Origin: JADFQT01 sp047516825
GTDB lineage: Bacteria; Chloroflexota; Dehalococcoidia; Lucifugimonadales; UBA3495
DNA length: 28,864 nucleotides
Reading direction: 5' to 3'
Assembly: GCA_047516825.1 (NCBI GenBank)
Contig: JAKZUA010000095.1
Coordinates: 1-28,864 of the forward strand
Position numbers and translations under genes: made by a program. Within the stretch, counting starts at the first letter, position 1. Every line of letters begins with the position of its first letter. Below are positions 7,600 through 14,450 of this stretch, piece after piece. The notes under the pieces were generated by a model. That model was not told the origin of the DNA and searched no databases. It saw nothing but the letters and a program-made list of their open reading frames with translations.

Positions 7600-7632
7600 G
7601 CCCCTGCCTTACCAGCGGGGGCTTTCTCTTTT
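7600..7632 (+). terminator. Intrinsic terminator of the YtxH-like gene
   Basis: An eight-base stem GCCCCTGC/GCGGGGGC (one G-T pair) with the seven-base loop CTTACCA, followed at once by TTTCTCTTTT. Confidence 0.85.
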
Positions 7633-7714
7633 CCCTACCGGCTAATCTTGGCATCCCTATCAGCAGCTAGCAGCGATTGTCGTAAACTGTTACCGGGCTG
7701 AAAACTACATTCGG

Positions 7715-7796
7715 CTAAACCCCAAAGTTTGCTTCGGCAATTGGCAGCGCTGTCCAATTCGGTGTCGATGTAGATTCCACTTTGGCTTTGGTTTAG
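7715..7796 (+). other. Nested stem-loops before the spermidine-synthase-like gene
   Basis: This is the notable content of the 306-base gene-free stretch 7633-7938. CTAAACCCCAAAG (7715-7727) pairs with CTTTGGTTTAG (7786-7796) with a two-base bulge. Inside lie TTGC-TTCG-GCAA (7729-7740), a UUCG tetraloop closed by C-G, and TTGG/CCAA (7741-7757). A smaller GACATT/AATGTC dyad sits at 7866-7885. It could be a structured RNA element. No known family is recognised. Confidence 0.25.
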
Positions 7797-7938
7797 GGGT
7801 TCCAGGAAATCGGTGCTGCTGGTTGAAGCCTGCCCAGACTACTCGGCTCCAATCAACTGCCAGACGACATTCAGGCGATAATGTCCTTCCCCTCCAACTG
7901 AGGCCTGTAGTAGAAAAAATGTTTCATGAGAGACGCCG

Positions 7939-8625
7939 ATGAATCCCTGGAAGTTACTGGACAGGGCGCCAATGCCTGGTAGCGTGGAAGAACTTCGTTT
8001 GTACCAACGTGATGCTGAGTTCTCGCTCAAAGCAGGCAATTATGAACTCATGAACAGTCGTCTTCACGGGTCGGAAGATGCTCTGGCCAATCTCGCGTGT
8101 CAAAATATCCCAAAGCATGCGGGGGCTCGAGTCTTGATTGGTGGTCTGGGCATGGGATACACCGTTAGGTCGGCGCTGGATGGACTGGGAGCCAAAGCCC
8201 AAGTGGACGTAGCCGAGCTGGTGCCGGCCGTGGTGAGGTGGAACTGGGAATATCTGGCCGATCTGGCCGGCAGTCCTCTCGAGGACAACCGGGTTACCCT
8301 CCACGAGGCCGACGTTGTCCAGATGATCCAGATAGCCAAGGGAACCTACCATGCTATCCTGCTCGATGTTGACAACGGCCCGCAGGAGCTGACCCGAAGG
8401 GACAACGGTTGGCTTTATAGCCTGGAAGGGCTGAAAACAACCTACGCTGCATTACGACCGGAAGGCGTATTGGCCATATGGGCCTCCGGTCCGGCTCCGG
8501 ACTTTGCCCAGCGGTTGCGCCAGGCTGGGTTCGAGCCGGATCAGGTTAGGATGCGGGCGCGCGGGCCAGGTATGAGAAAAGGAGGCGGGCATCATATGAT
8601 TTGGATTGCAATCCGGGCTCGATGA
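7939..8625 (+). CDS. Spermidine-synthase-fold methyltransferase-like protein
   Basis: A 228-residue protein with a Rossmann-type SAM or decarboxy-SAM fold. The nucleotide loop VLIGGLGMGYT lies at residues 65-75. The acidic residue ending the second strand is Glu93 in VDVAELVPAVVRWN. The catalytic-loop region is AILLDVDNGPQELT, near residues 137-150. True spermidine synthases carry a longer N-terminal beta domain and are near 280-300 residues; here that domain is very short, so polyamine synthesis is uncertain. Genes of this type are often annotated as spermine/spermidine synthase family without proof. The ATG at 7939 is preceded by GAGAG. It is convergent with the Nudix gene. Confidence 0.65.
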   Translation: MNPWKLLDRAPMPGSVEELRLYQRDAEFSLKAGNYELMNSRLHGSEDALANLACQNIPKHAGARVLIGGLGMGYTVRSALDGLGAKAQVDVAELVPAVVRWNWEYLADLAGSPLEDNRVTLHEADVVQMIQIAKGTYHAILLDVDNGPQELTRRDNGWLYSLEGLKTTYAALRPEGVLAIWASGPAPDFAQRLRQAGFEPDQVRMRARGPGMRKGGGHHMIWIAIRAR

Positions 8626-8684
8626 CAGGTCCAGAGTTTAAATCGCGCTAGGTGGATAGGAGGGAATCTTGAGCCGGTCGGATT

Positions 8685-9152
8685 CTATCTGAAAAACGCT
8701 GCCACCTGATCCTGCACCGCATCCTCGATACGTTCCCTATGGTGTTCCATCAAGTCGACGGTATCCAATTCATCGACAGAGATATATCCATACTCGGTTG
8801 TTTCATCGCTAAGGCCTAATTCCCCTCCAACGACCGTTGCTTCGAAGCTAAATGCAACAGGCTGTATTCTGTTGCCGTCAGGGTATTCAACCATGATATT
8901 CGGGCTGGTATAAACTCCAACGAGTCTAGTAACCTCCACCTCCAGCCCGGTCTCTTCTAAAACCTCTCTAATATAGGTCTCCGCCACACTTTCCCCTGGG
9001 TCCATGCCTCCGCCGGGTAGGCACCACCGCCCATTGTCAGAACGCCGGGTCAAGAGAACATTTTGTCGGGCACGGCCGAAAATTATTGCCGAAGCTCCTA
9101 CGCGCAGTTTTGCCTGGCGCCCCACCCTCTCGCCTCGAATCAAGTTAGACAT
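8685..9152 (-). CDS. Nudix hydrolase
   Basis: A 155-residue protein with a complete Nudix box: Gly48, Glu54 and R62-E63-V64-L65-E66-E67-T68-G69-L70, fitting Gx5Ex7REUxEExGU. The box glutamates bind the divalent metal used to cleave a nucleoside diphosphate linked to another group. The surrounding sequence (LLTRRSDNGRWCLPGGGMDPGES, then EYGYISVDELD) fits the MutT/ADP-ribose-pyrophosphatase-like group; the substrate cannot be deduced. It is a single gene with a weak GGAG upstream. Confidence 0.88.
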   Translation of the reverse strand: MSNLIRGERVGRQAKLRVGASAIIFGRARQNVLLTRRSDNGRWCLPGGGMDPGESVAETYIREVLEETGLEVEVTRLVGVYTSPNIMVEYPDGNRIQPVAFSFEATVVGGELGLSDETTEYGYISVDELDTVDLMEHHRERIEDAVQDQVAAFFR

Positions 9153-9589
9153 TTTGAAGTGACAACTCCCATATCCAATCTAAAACCAAGGCTAATGGTA
9201 CAGCTTGACGGCTAACATAATTACCCTGAGAGTCGATTTTACTCTTTCCCGGGACGCGAAATAATCGGATGAAAACTCGCTCTACAGTAATTCCTTCCGC
9301 ATCATAGTGTTACCAAATGGGGACATGGGTTCGATTTTGAACTACATTGAAGTACCGGCGCATTAATTTGCTGGGGATTCCAGGAAGGCGGAAAATCGGT
9401 CCCGAATTGCAATGGGGGCGAGATTTATCCATCTCGGGTTGTCGTAGGATTTGGCCTAGCGTATCATCCCATCCACCGATATCAGGGATCGCTAATAGGG
9501 ATCGCTCCCCAATGGAGGGCTCCCGTAACAGGAATAGTTGAAAGGACCCCTAACCTGGCCGAGCAATCCTTCAGCGAGGGGCGTTTCAT
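9153..9589. other. Intergenic stretch between Nudix and amidohydrolase genes
   Basis: These 437 bases separate divergent genes and so should hold both promoters, but I found no convincing -35/-10 pair. The only visible structure is a direct repeat of AGGGATCGCT at 9484-9493 and 9497-9506 (13-base period), about 90 bases before the amidohydrolase start; it could be a pair of regulator half-sites. A 64-codon reading in this stretch has no family resemblance or ribosome-binding site and is not called. Confidence 0.4.
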
Positions 9590-10969
9590 TTGCTAGCTAA
9601 TACATTAAAAATCCAAGGCGCCAGGTTTCTGATCACCCTGGACCCGAGAAGAACCATAATGCGGGAAGGGTCAATACTTATCGAGGGTCAGCGCATAGCT
9701 CGCATAGGGAAAGCAGCAGACCTGGCGGAAGTGCGCGCGGACCGGGTAATCGACGCTGCGGAGATGGTGGTGACCCCGGGATTCATCAACGGGCACATGC
9801 ACATAAGCTATGCGCACGCTACCCGGGGGATCTTTCCGGACGACCTTGGACCAGCCTACTTGCCCAGCGTCTTCAGGCTGCAGGCGGCCATGACTGAGGA
9901 GGAGGAGTATTACACTTCCCTCCTCGGCATCACCGAGCTGCTGAAATACGGCACCACCTGCTTTTTAGACCCCGGGAGCACCAAATATCTGGATGTTTGC
10001 ATGGAGGCGTACGAGCAATCGGGCTGTCGCTTGATCGTGGGGTGGCAGGTCGCCGACCGAGCGAACCCGCTCAACCTGCCGGTCTCAACGACGCCGGATG
10101 CCATCTCCGCAATGGAAAAGACCATCCAGGCGTTCCATAACCGCCTAGACGGCCGGGTCCAAGCCTGGGCGATGCCCTTTTCCCCAGCCTTTTGCTCCGA
10201 AGAACTGTTGGTTCAGGCCAAGGGCTTGGCCGACCGATACAACACCGGGCTTACTCTGCACTTTAATAACAGCCGCCAATACATTGAAGCTTGTGTTGAG
10301 CAACACGGCAAGAGGCCGGCGGAGTACCTGGAAGACATCGGGGTTTTGGGGCCTAATGTGGTTCTGGCCCACTCCTTGGGCGTTGATGAAGGAGAGGTTG
10401 AGTGCCTGGCGCGGACCCAGAGCCGGGCGGTAATGTGCCCGGCGGCAGCCCTCAAGGCAGGGGCCGGCATGACCCAATCCGGGATGTTGCCTGAGATGCT
10501 AAAGAGGGGCGTCACTGTGGGATTGGGAGCGGACGCCGGGAACAATTCCAACCTTCTGGAAACCATGCGCTCAATGTACCTGGTGGCTGTTCTGTACAAA
10601 GACAGCCGAAGAGATGTGGCCATGATTCCAGCGGAAACCGCTCTGGAGCTGGCCACTATCTCCGGGGCCCGGGCCCTGGGTCTCGAAGCAGAGATCGGTT
10701 CCATAGAAGTAGGCAAGAAGGCCGACCTGGTGCTCTTCGACACCAAAAGGCCGGAATGGCGGACGATTTTTAATCCGGTGAACAACCTGGTTTACAACGC
10801 GGACGGAAGAAGCGTCCACACCGTCTTGGTGGATGGTCGCGTGGTTGTGGAGAACCATAAGCCCTTGTTCGTTGATGAGTGGGAATTGGTGCAAAAGGTA
10901 CAGCAGCTCGGCGAAGACTTGCTGGCACGAACCGGAGTCTCATATCCATCCCGCTGGCCGATGGTTTAG
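9590..10969 (+). CDS. Amidohydrolase of the ATZ/TRZ (chlorohydrolase/deaminase) type
   Basis: A 459-residue metal-dependent hydrolase from a TTG start with GAGGGG about ten bases upstream. Metal-site residues are visible: His69 and His71 in PGFINGHMH, His224 in LTLHFNN, His261 in VVLAHSLGV and Asp315 in GLGADAGNN. The segment after the fourth ligand reads CPAAALKAGAG rather than the common CPxSN. The N- and C-terminal strands (VIDAAEMVVTPGF, IEVGKKADLVLFD) form the composite beta domain typical of cytosine-deaminase-like amidohydrolases. The enzymes deaminate or dechlorinate heterocycles such as guanine, triazines and S-adenosylhomocysteine; the substrate here is unknown. It ends eight bases from the convergent MFS gene. 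Confidence 0.85.
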   Translation: MLANTLKIQGARFLITLDPRRTIMREGSILIEGQRIARIGKAADLAEVRADRVIDAAEMVVTPGFINGHMHISYAHATRGIFPDDLGPAYLPSVFRLQAAMTEEEEYYTSLLGITELLKYGTTCFLDPGSTKYLDVCMEAYEQSGCRLIVGWQVADRANPLNLPVSTTPDAISAMEKTIQAFHNRLDGRVQAWAMPFSPAFCSEELLVQAKGLADRYNTGLTLHFNNSRQYIEACVEQHGKRPAEYLEDIGVLGPNVVLAHSLGVDEGEVECLARTQSRAVMCPAAALKAGAGMTQSGMLPEMLKRGVTVGLGADAGNNSNLLETMRSMYLVAVLYKDSRRDVAMIPAETALELATISGARALGLEAEIGSIEVGKKADLVLFDTKRPEWRTIFNPVNNLVYNADGRSVHTVLVDGRVVVENHKPLFVDEWELVQKVQQLGEDLLARTGVSYPSRWPMV

Positions 10970-10977
10970 TCTCGAGT

Positions 10978-12267
10978 CTAATCCGCTGGGGCAACCCCGG
11001 CCGGTTCCTCCAAGTTGGCCTGGGTCCCGGTGCGGAGAAATATGCCCGCGGCGGTCAGAGAGAGCCCGGTGAAGCTGATGATGAAAAGCGTCTGCTGCAG
11101 GTCGCCCAACACCTGCTGCAACAACCCGGCGGTCAACGGCCCCAGGGCGGTGCCAACGGACGACATCATCATGGTAAAGGCCACCGCCACTGCCACCTGG
11201 CGGGGCCGTATTCCCGGCAGATGGAAGGGCACGGTGAACAGGATCGGCCAGAACCCCCAGGCGACGCCATTTAAAAGGGTCAGTCCGATCAGGATGGGAA
11301 TCGAGCCGGTCAGGATCATCCCCAGGTAGGTCACAGGCATTAAAATGCCCAGGACCTGAAGGATGAACTTGCCGTGGCCTTTTTTCATGACGACGTAGCC
11401 CAGCCCCAGCCCGGCGGCCCCGCCCACGAACACTCCCAGCGCCAGAATCGCGCCCGACCATTGCAGGGATAGCTGGTAGGTGTTCAGCATCAGCGTTGGG
11501 TAAAAGGCCAAGAAGGCCGACCAGCAAAGGGTGGCCCCCACGAAGCCGAATCCCTGGACCCACAAATCCCGGTAGCCCAGAGCGCCCCGCACCACGCCGG
11601 TCTCTCGAATTTGGTGAAGTTGCCGCTGGCCGGTATGTTCCGGAGTTCGGCGTTCCCTTCCCAAAATCATCCACGATACGCTCAGAACCACAAAGAGCCC
11701 GGCGAAGACGTTCAGGGTGGACCGCCAGTCATCCCCGAAGGCGGCCAGTATGAAGGGCGATGCCGCCAGACCGCCTCCCACCACCAGGCCAAACAATAGG
11801 TTGGAGACGCTGTTGACGAAAACGACCTCCCGGGGCGCGAACCATTGTTGGGTCAGGGAGACCCGGGCGGGCTGCCGCGCCATCACGGTGATGCCGAAGG
11901 CCAGCCGGCCGGCCATCAGCACGGCCAAGGCGGGGGCCCACCCCTGGAGGAAGAGGGCCGCGGTCCCCAAAACCAGGGTTACCGAGGTCAAGGCTTTGGG
12001 GCCGTAACGGGAGGTCCACCAGCTAAGAGGTATGGCTAGGGCGATGTTGCCCCAGAAAGCCGAGGACCCCAGCAGGCCCTGCTGGAGCGGGGAGAGCCGA
12101 AGCTCAGCGCTGATGGCGGGGAGGAGGATGCCCAGGGTGGACAACACCATGAATCCGGAGACGCCGGATACCATCCAGAGGCCCATCACCACCCATCGAT
12201 AGCTGGACGGCGGCGGAAGGGAAGCCGGAGATTCTTTGGGTTGAGTGGATTCGCGTTGTTCTGACAT
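10978..12267 (-). CDS. MFS transporter
   Basis: A 429-residue protein with about twelve hydrophobic helices and a central cytoplasmic loop around residues 205-235 (RERRTPEHTGQRQLHQ). The helix 2-3 loop SWWTSRYGPKAL is a variant of the MFS motif A. Both termini are polar, which fits a cytoplasmic location. It resembles the nitrate/nitrite or cyanate-type and oxalate/formate-type porters in overall pattern, but no substrate-specific signature is clear. It is convergent with the amidohydrolase, only eight bases apart. The upstream side faces the gene-poor structured region at 12.3-12.8 kb. Confidence 0.82.
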   Translation of the reverse strand: MSEQRESTQPKESPASLPPPSSYRWVVMGLWMVSGVSGFMVLSTLGILLPAISAELRLSPLQQGLLGSSAFWGNIALAIPLSWWTSRYGPKALTSVTLVLGTAALFLQGWAPALAVLMAGRLAFGITVMARQPARVSLTQQWFAPREVVFVNSVSNLLFGLVVGGGLAASPFILAAFGDDWRSTLNVFAGLFVVLSVSWMILGRERRTPEHTGQRQLHQIRETGVVRGALGYRDLWVQGFGFVGATLCWSAFLAFYPTLMLNTYQLSLQWSGAILALGVFVGGAAGLGLGYVVMKKGHGKFILQVLGILMPVTYLGMILTGSIPILIGLTLLNGVAWGFWPILFTVPFHLPGIRPRQVAVAVAFTMMMSSVGTALGPLTAGLLQQVLGDLQQTLFIISFTGLSLTAAGIFLRTGTQANLEEPAGVAPAD

Positions 12268-12373
12268 TCTTTGGGGACAGCTAAACTCGCAACCGCCTGA
12301 CTTGATAGGTACAAGGCGCTCTTAAATCGCTTGGATGAAATGGTCCGCTGGGCGAGGGGAGTGTATGCGGCCT

Positions 12374-12505
12374 GATGCGGCGGGTCAATCCCGCTGGAAC
12401 CGGACGGGCAGTACCCCATGCAGACTCGACCGCACTACTGTTCCGGGGCGCGAGTTCGGCAGGACCCATCATGCGAAAGGCCCCGTCTACGGGGTTTCGC
12501 TTTTT
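12374..12505 (+). ncRNA. Candidate structured RNA or attenuator ending in a terminator
   Basis: No family-like protein is encoded here on either strand. The plus strand has a CGGCGGG-TCAAT-CCCGCTG hairpin (12378-12396), a GGAAC/GTTCC pairing (12396-12400 with 12440-12444) and a CAGTA/TACTG pairing (12409-12413 with 12436-12440). GACCC at 12463-12467 can pair either with GGGTC at 12382-12386 or with GGGTC at 12506-12510, which would make the two folds mutually exclusive, as in an attenuator. I could not match it to a known riboswitch, T-box, SRP or 6S RNA. The 5' end is not defined. Confidence 0.3.
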
Positions 12506-12513
12506 GGGTCCTG
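12460..12513 (+). terminator. Large palindromic terminator
   Basis: The inner stem is GCGAAA/TTTCGC plus CCCCG/CGGGG with a GG bulge and loop TCTA (12473-12500), followed by TTTTT. An outer perfect eight-base stem, CAGGACCC (12460-12467) with GGGTCCTG (12506-12513), encloses it, making a 54-base palindrome. The T-run gives it plus-strand polarity. Confidence 0.75.
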
Positions 12514-12591
12514 GTTTTCACTATCCGCCTGGGGTTTCAGGTGTTCTATTAAGCAAGGAGGAGTTTATTTGTCCTTCTCTTCTCCTCAACT

Positions 12592-12638
12592 GCCCGGCGG
12601 GAGGACGCTCCACCTACCCCGCCGGGCTCAACTTTTTT
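12592..12638 (+). terminator. Second strong terminator ahead of the RidA-like gene
   Basis: GCCCGGCGGG (12592-12601) and CCCGCCGGGC (12618-12627) form a perfect ten-base stem with a 16-base loop, followed by TCAAC and TTTTTT (12633-12638). An AGGAGG motif at 12557-12562 precedes a 23-codon TTG-initiated reading that runs through this hairpin; it might be a leader peptide, but the evidence is thin. Confidence 0.75.
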
Positions 12639-12778
12639 AACCCAACCGAAAAACCAGATTTATCCCCTTCTCTTGGACCTGCCCACCTGCCTCCAAGCGG
12701 CTTATTGCGGCGTGCCGAGAATCGTGGTTAGATGCATCAGGCACACGAAGCCGGGCACACGAAGAAGGAAGGACGCAG

Positions 12779-13195
12779 ATGCAACGTGAATTCATCAACC
12801 CCCCGGAGCTGGCTGCTCCACCGAGCAATATTTACAACCACGTTGTAAAGGTGGGTAACACGGTGTACATCTCCGGTCAGGTGTCACGCGGTTTGGACGG
12901 ACGTACCGTCCACGTAGGTGACCCGGAGGCGCAGATACGTGAGGTCTGGGCTAATCTGGAAATAGCGATCAAGGCCGCCGGCGGATCCCTAAAGGACATA
13001 GTGAAGACGACCACTTACGTAGTCGGCGCCCAGAATTTGGGTAGGATACGCGCCGCGCGCTTAGCGCTTTTGCCTCCGGAGGGCAGGCCCACCAGCACCA
13101 CATTGGTGGTAGCCGGCCTGGCGGATCCAGACTTGCTGGTAGAGGTGGAGGCCATAGCGGTGATCGAAAGCGGTGGGCCTAATGTGTCCTCGTAG
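12779..13195 (+). CDS. RidA/YjgF-family protein lacking the usual arginine
   Basis: A 138-residue protein of the Rid family: YNHVVKVGNTVYISGQVSRGLDG, then IREVWANLEIAIKAAGGSLKDIVKTTTYV, then VEVEAIAVIE. RidA proteins hydrolyse reactive enamine/imine intermediates using a conserved arginine in the PARSxVxV strand. Here the corresponding strand is GRPTSTTLVVAGL, and serine seems to occupy the arginine position (alignment by eye). It may belong to a non-deaminase Rid subgroup, as found in catabolic clusters. AAGGAAGGA precedes the ATG. GGCACACGAAG is repeated at 12740-12750 and 12754-12764 in the leader. It lies downstream of two terminators and is convergent with the PhnD-like gene. Confidence 0.82.
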   Translation: MQREFINPPELAAPPSNIYNHVVKVGNTVYISGQVSRGLDGRTVHVGDPEAQIREVWANLEIAIKAAGGSLKDIVKTTTYVVGAQNLGRIRAARLALLPPEGRPTSTTLVVAGLADPDLLVEVEAIAVIESGGPNVSS

Positions 13196-13253
13196 CACCA
13201 CTACAAGGCGCCTAGGACTCGCTTCCTGGTTACGGGATGTCTAACTGGTTTCT

Positions 13254-13323
13254 CCCCCTTGGCAAGGGGTAGACTAAGATGGTGTGTTGTGACCCTTACT
13301 ACCCTTCCCTTAGTAAGGGAGGG
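13254..13323. repeat. Pair of palindromes between convergent genes
   Basis: CCCCTT-GGC-AAGGGG (13255-13269) and TCCCTT-AGT-AAGGGA, extended by CCC/GGG across a one-base bulge (13302-13323), lie 32 bases apart between the RidA-like and PhnD-like genes. Such C-rich/G-rich palindromes are often dispersed repeats in Dehalococcoidia-like genomes (recollection, not tested). They could also serve as 3'-end hairpins for both genes. Confidence 0.45.
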
Positions 13324-13370
13324 ACATCCTAAACACTCTCTTCGCCATGAAACTGGGTATCCCGACCACT

Positions 13371-14162
13371 CTAGATGAGACCTTCTACTAACGCCACCTT
13401 TTCGAGAGTCTCCCATCCTTCTGTCGTACCAGGCAAGAAAGCCTTGCATCCTTCCGCATCCATTGCGGTCTTGCCTAGCGGATCCCCGTAGTCCATGGAT
13501 ACGAAGGCCCTAGTGATTTGTTCCGACAATCCCCGACCCAAGTCGCCCTGGGCGGTAAAACAGCAGTGGCTATAGCCGGGACTGGACCAGAAAATTCTGA
13601 CGCCGCCTGGGGCTAAAGACCCCTCTGCCTCCATCCTGTCGAGAGCGGTGCGGGACACCGCGCCAGCGTCGTATTCCCCCTGGCGGACCAGTTCAACCAC
13701 GTCAGTTTGGTCGGGCAGAGAGCTGGGCTGGCGCTCGTCAAAAAACGTGAAACGCGTCAAGTCTCGGACCGGGTCGATTCCCACTTCCTTCAGGTAATGG
13801 TAGGCAAGCAGGCCTGCTTCCACCGAGCTGCGCCGGGCCAGGGCAAAACTCTTGCCAGGCAGGTCTTCTACGGTGAGTATGTTGGAGTTGGGCTGGGTGA
13901 TGAAGTGAGTTACCAGGCCCACGTCTACGTCTCGCATTGCTACCACCTGGCAAGGTTCTTCCAGGCGGCGCTTTATCTTGACGTAGGCCAAGGGCCCATT
14001 CCAGGCCAGATCAATTTCCCGCCCCACGAAGGCGTCAACCAGGGCGTCCCAGTTGGAGTACAAGACCCAGTCCAGGTCAATCCCTTGTCGTTGGAAATGT
14101 TCCTTGATGGCCGGAAAACCCACCAGATAGCTGCTGGATGCGACACCTCCGAGTCTGATCAT
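13371..14162 (-). CDS. PhnD-like substrate-binding protein without signal peptide
   Basis: A 263-residue protein resembling the phosphate/phosphite/phosphonate ABC-transporter binding proteins (PF12974). It has the N-terminal GGVASSSYLVGFPAIKEHFQR, the hinge segment DLAWNGPLAYVKIK, the VEDLPGKSFALARRSSVEAGLLAYHYL segment typical of the family, and the DAGAVSRTALDRM segment. Usual members start with a signal peptide or lipobox and are near 300 residues. This one begins directly with the first beta strand (MIRLGGVASSSYL), so it should be cytoplasmic. No permease or ATPase gene is adjacent. It may be a cytosolic binding protein or a related catalytic protein. CGGAGGAAGCC lies just before the ATG. 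Confidence 0.72.
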   Translation of the reverse strand: MIRLGGVASSSYLVGFPAIKEHFQRQGIDLDWVLYSNWDALVDAFVGREIDLAWNGPLAYVKIKRRLEEPCQVVAMRDVDVGLVTHFITQPNSNILTVEDLPGKSFALARRSSVEAGLLAYHYLKEVGIDPVRDLTRFTFFDERQPSSLPDQTDVVELVRQGEYDAGAVSRTALDRMEAEGSLAPGGVRIFWSSPGYSHCCFTAQGDLGRGLSEQITRAFVSMDYGDPLGKTAMDAEGCKAFLPGTTEGWETLEKVALVEGLI

Positions 14163-14262
14163 GGCTTCCTCCGGTTATGAAGAATCCCCCAGGTTGTTAT
14201 TTTACCGGATTGGTTTCCCGCTAGCCTGTGGGGTCGCAACAATGTCCAATGTTCGTTGTAGC

Positions 14263-14291
14263 TTGGCTGCTTTCCAGCAGAAAGCAGCCAA
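14263..14291. promoter_or_regulatory. Perfect 12-base inverted repeat between divergent genes
   Basis: TTGGCTGCTTTC (14263-14274) and GAAAGCAGCCAA (14280-14291) are separated by CAGCA. It lies between the PhnD-like gene (start 14162) and the promoter of the FAD oxidase. There is no T-run after it in either direction, so it is more likely an operator or leader hairpin than a terminator. Confidence 0.45.
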
Positions 14292-14411
14292 AAAACGCCA
14301 AGAGTCGCGTTGGGTATCCCCGGGCGATAGGAGCATTGTACTGATCAGAGGCTTGGAACGCACGCTCTGGTCCAGCTAATATTCAATCAGCAACTGGGGG
14401 CTGGGAAACCT

Positions 14412-14420
14412 TGGTATAAT
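14412..14420 (+). promoter_or_regulatory. Extended -10 promoter of the FAD oxidase
   Basis: TGG-TATAAT at 14412-14420 is a perfect extended -10 element with no clear -35. Transcription from near 14427 would leave about 25 bases before the ATG codons at 14451 and 14454. Confidence 0.55.
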
Positions 14421-14450
14421 TCCCCTGCCACACAATTGGGACAGGTGTAT

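Noticed and set aside
9347..9541. 64-codon plus-strand reading
   Set aside because: No ribosome-binding site and no family-like sequence; it lies in the divergent promoter gap.
10940..11674. 244-codon minus-strand reading
   Set aside because: It is a shifted frame of the MFS gene on the same strand, which has the clear helix pattern; the shadow frame is Gly/Arg/Pro-rich.
12375..12731. 118-codon plus-strand reading
   Set aside because: It runs through two strong terminators, has no ribosome-binding site and no protein-like composition.
13201..13449. 82-codon minus-strand reading
   Set aside because: It mostly translates the palindromic repeats and overlaps the end of the PhnD-like gene.
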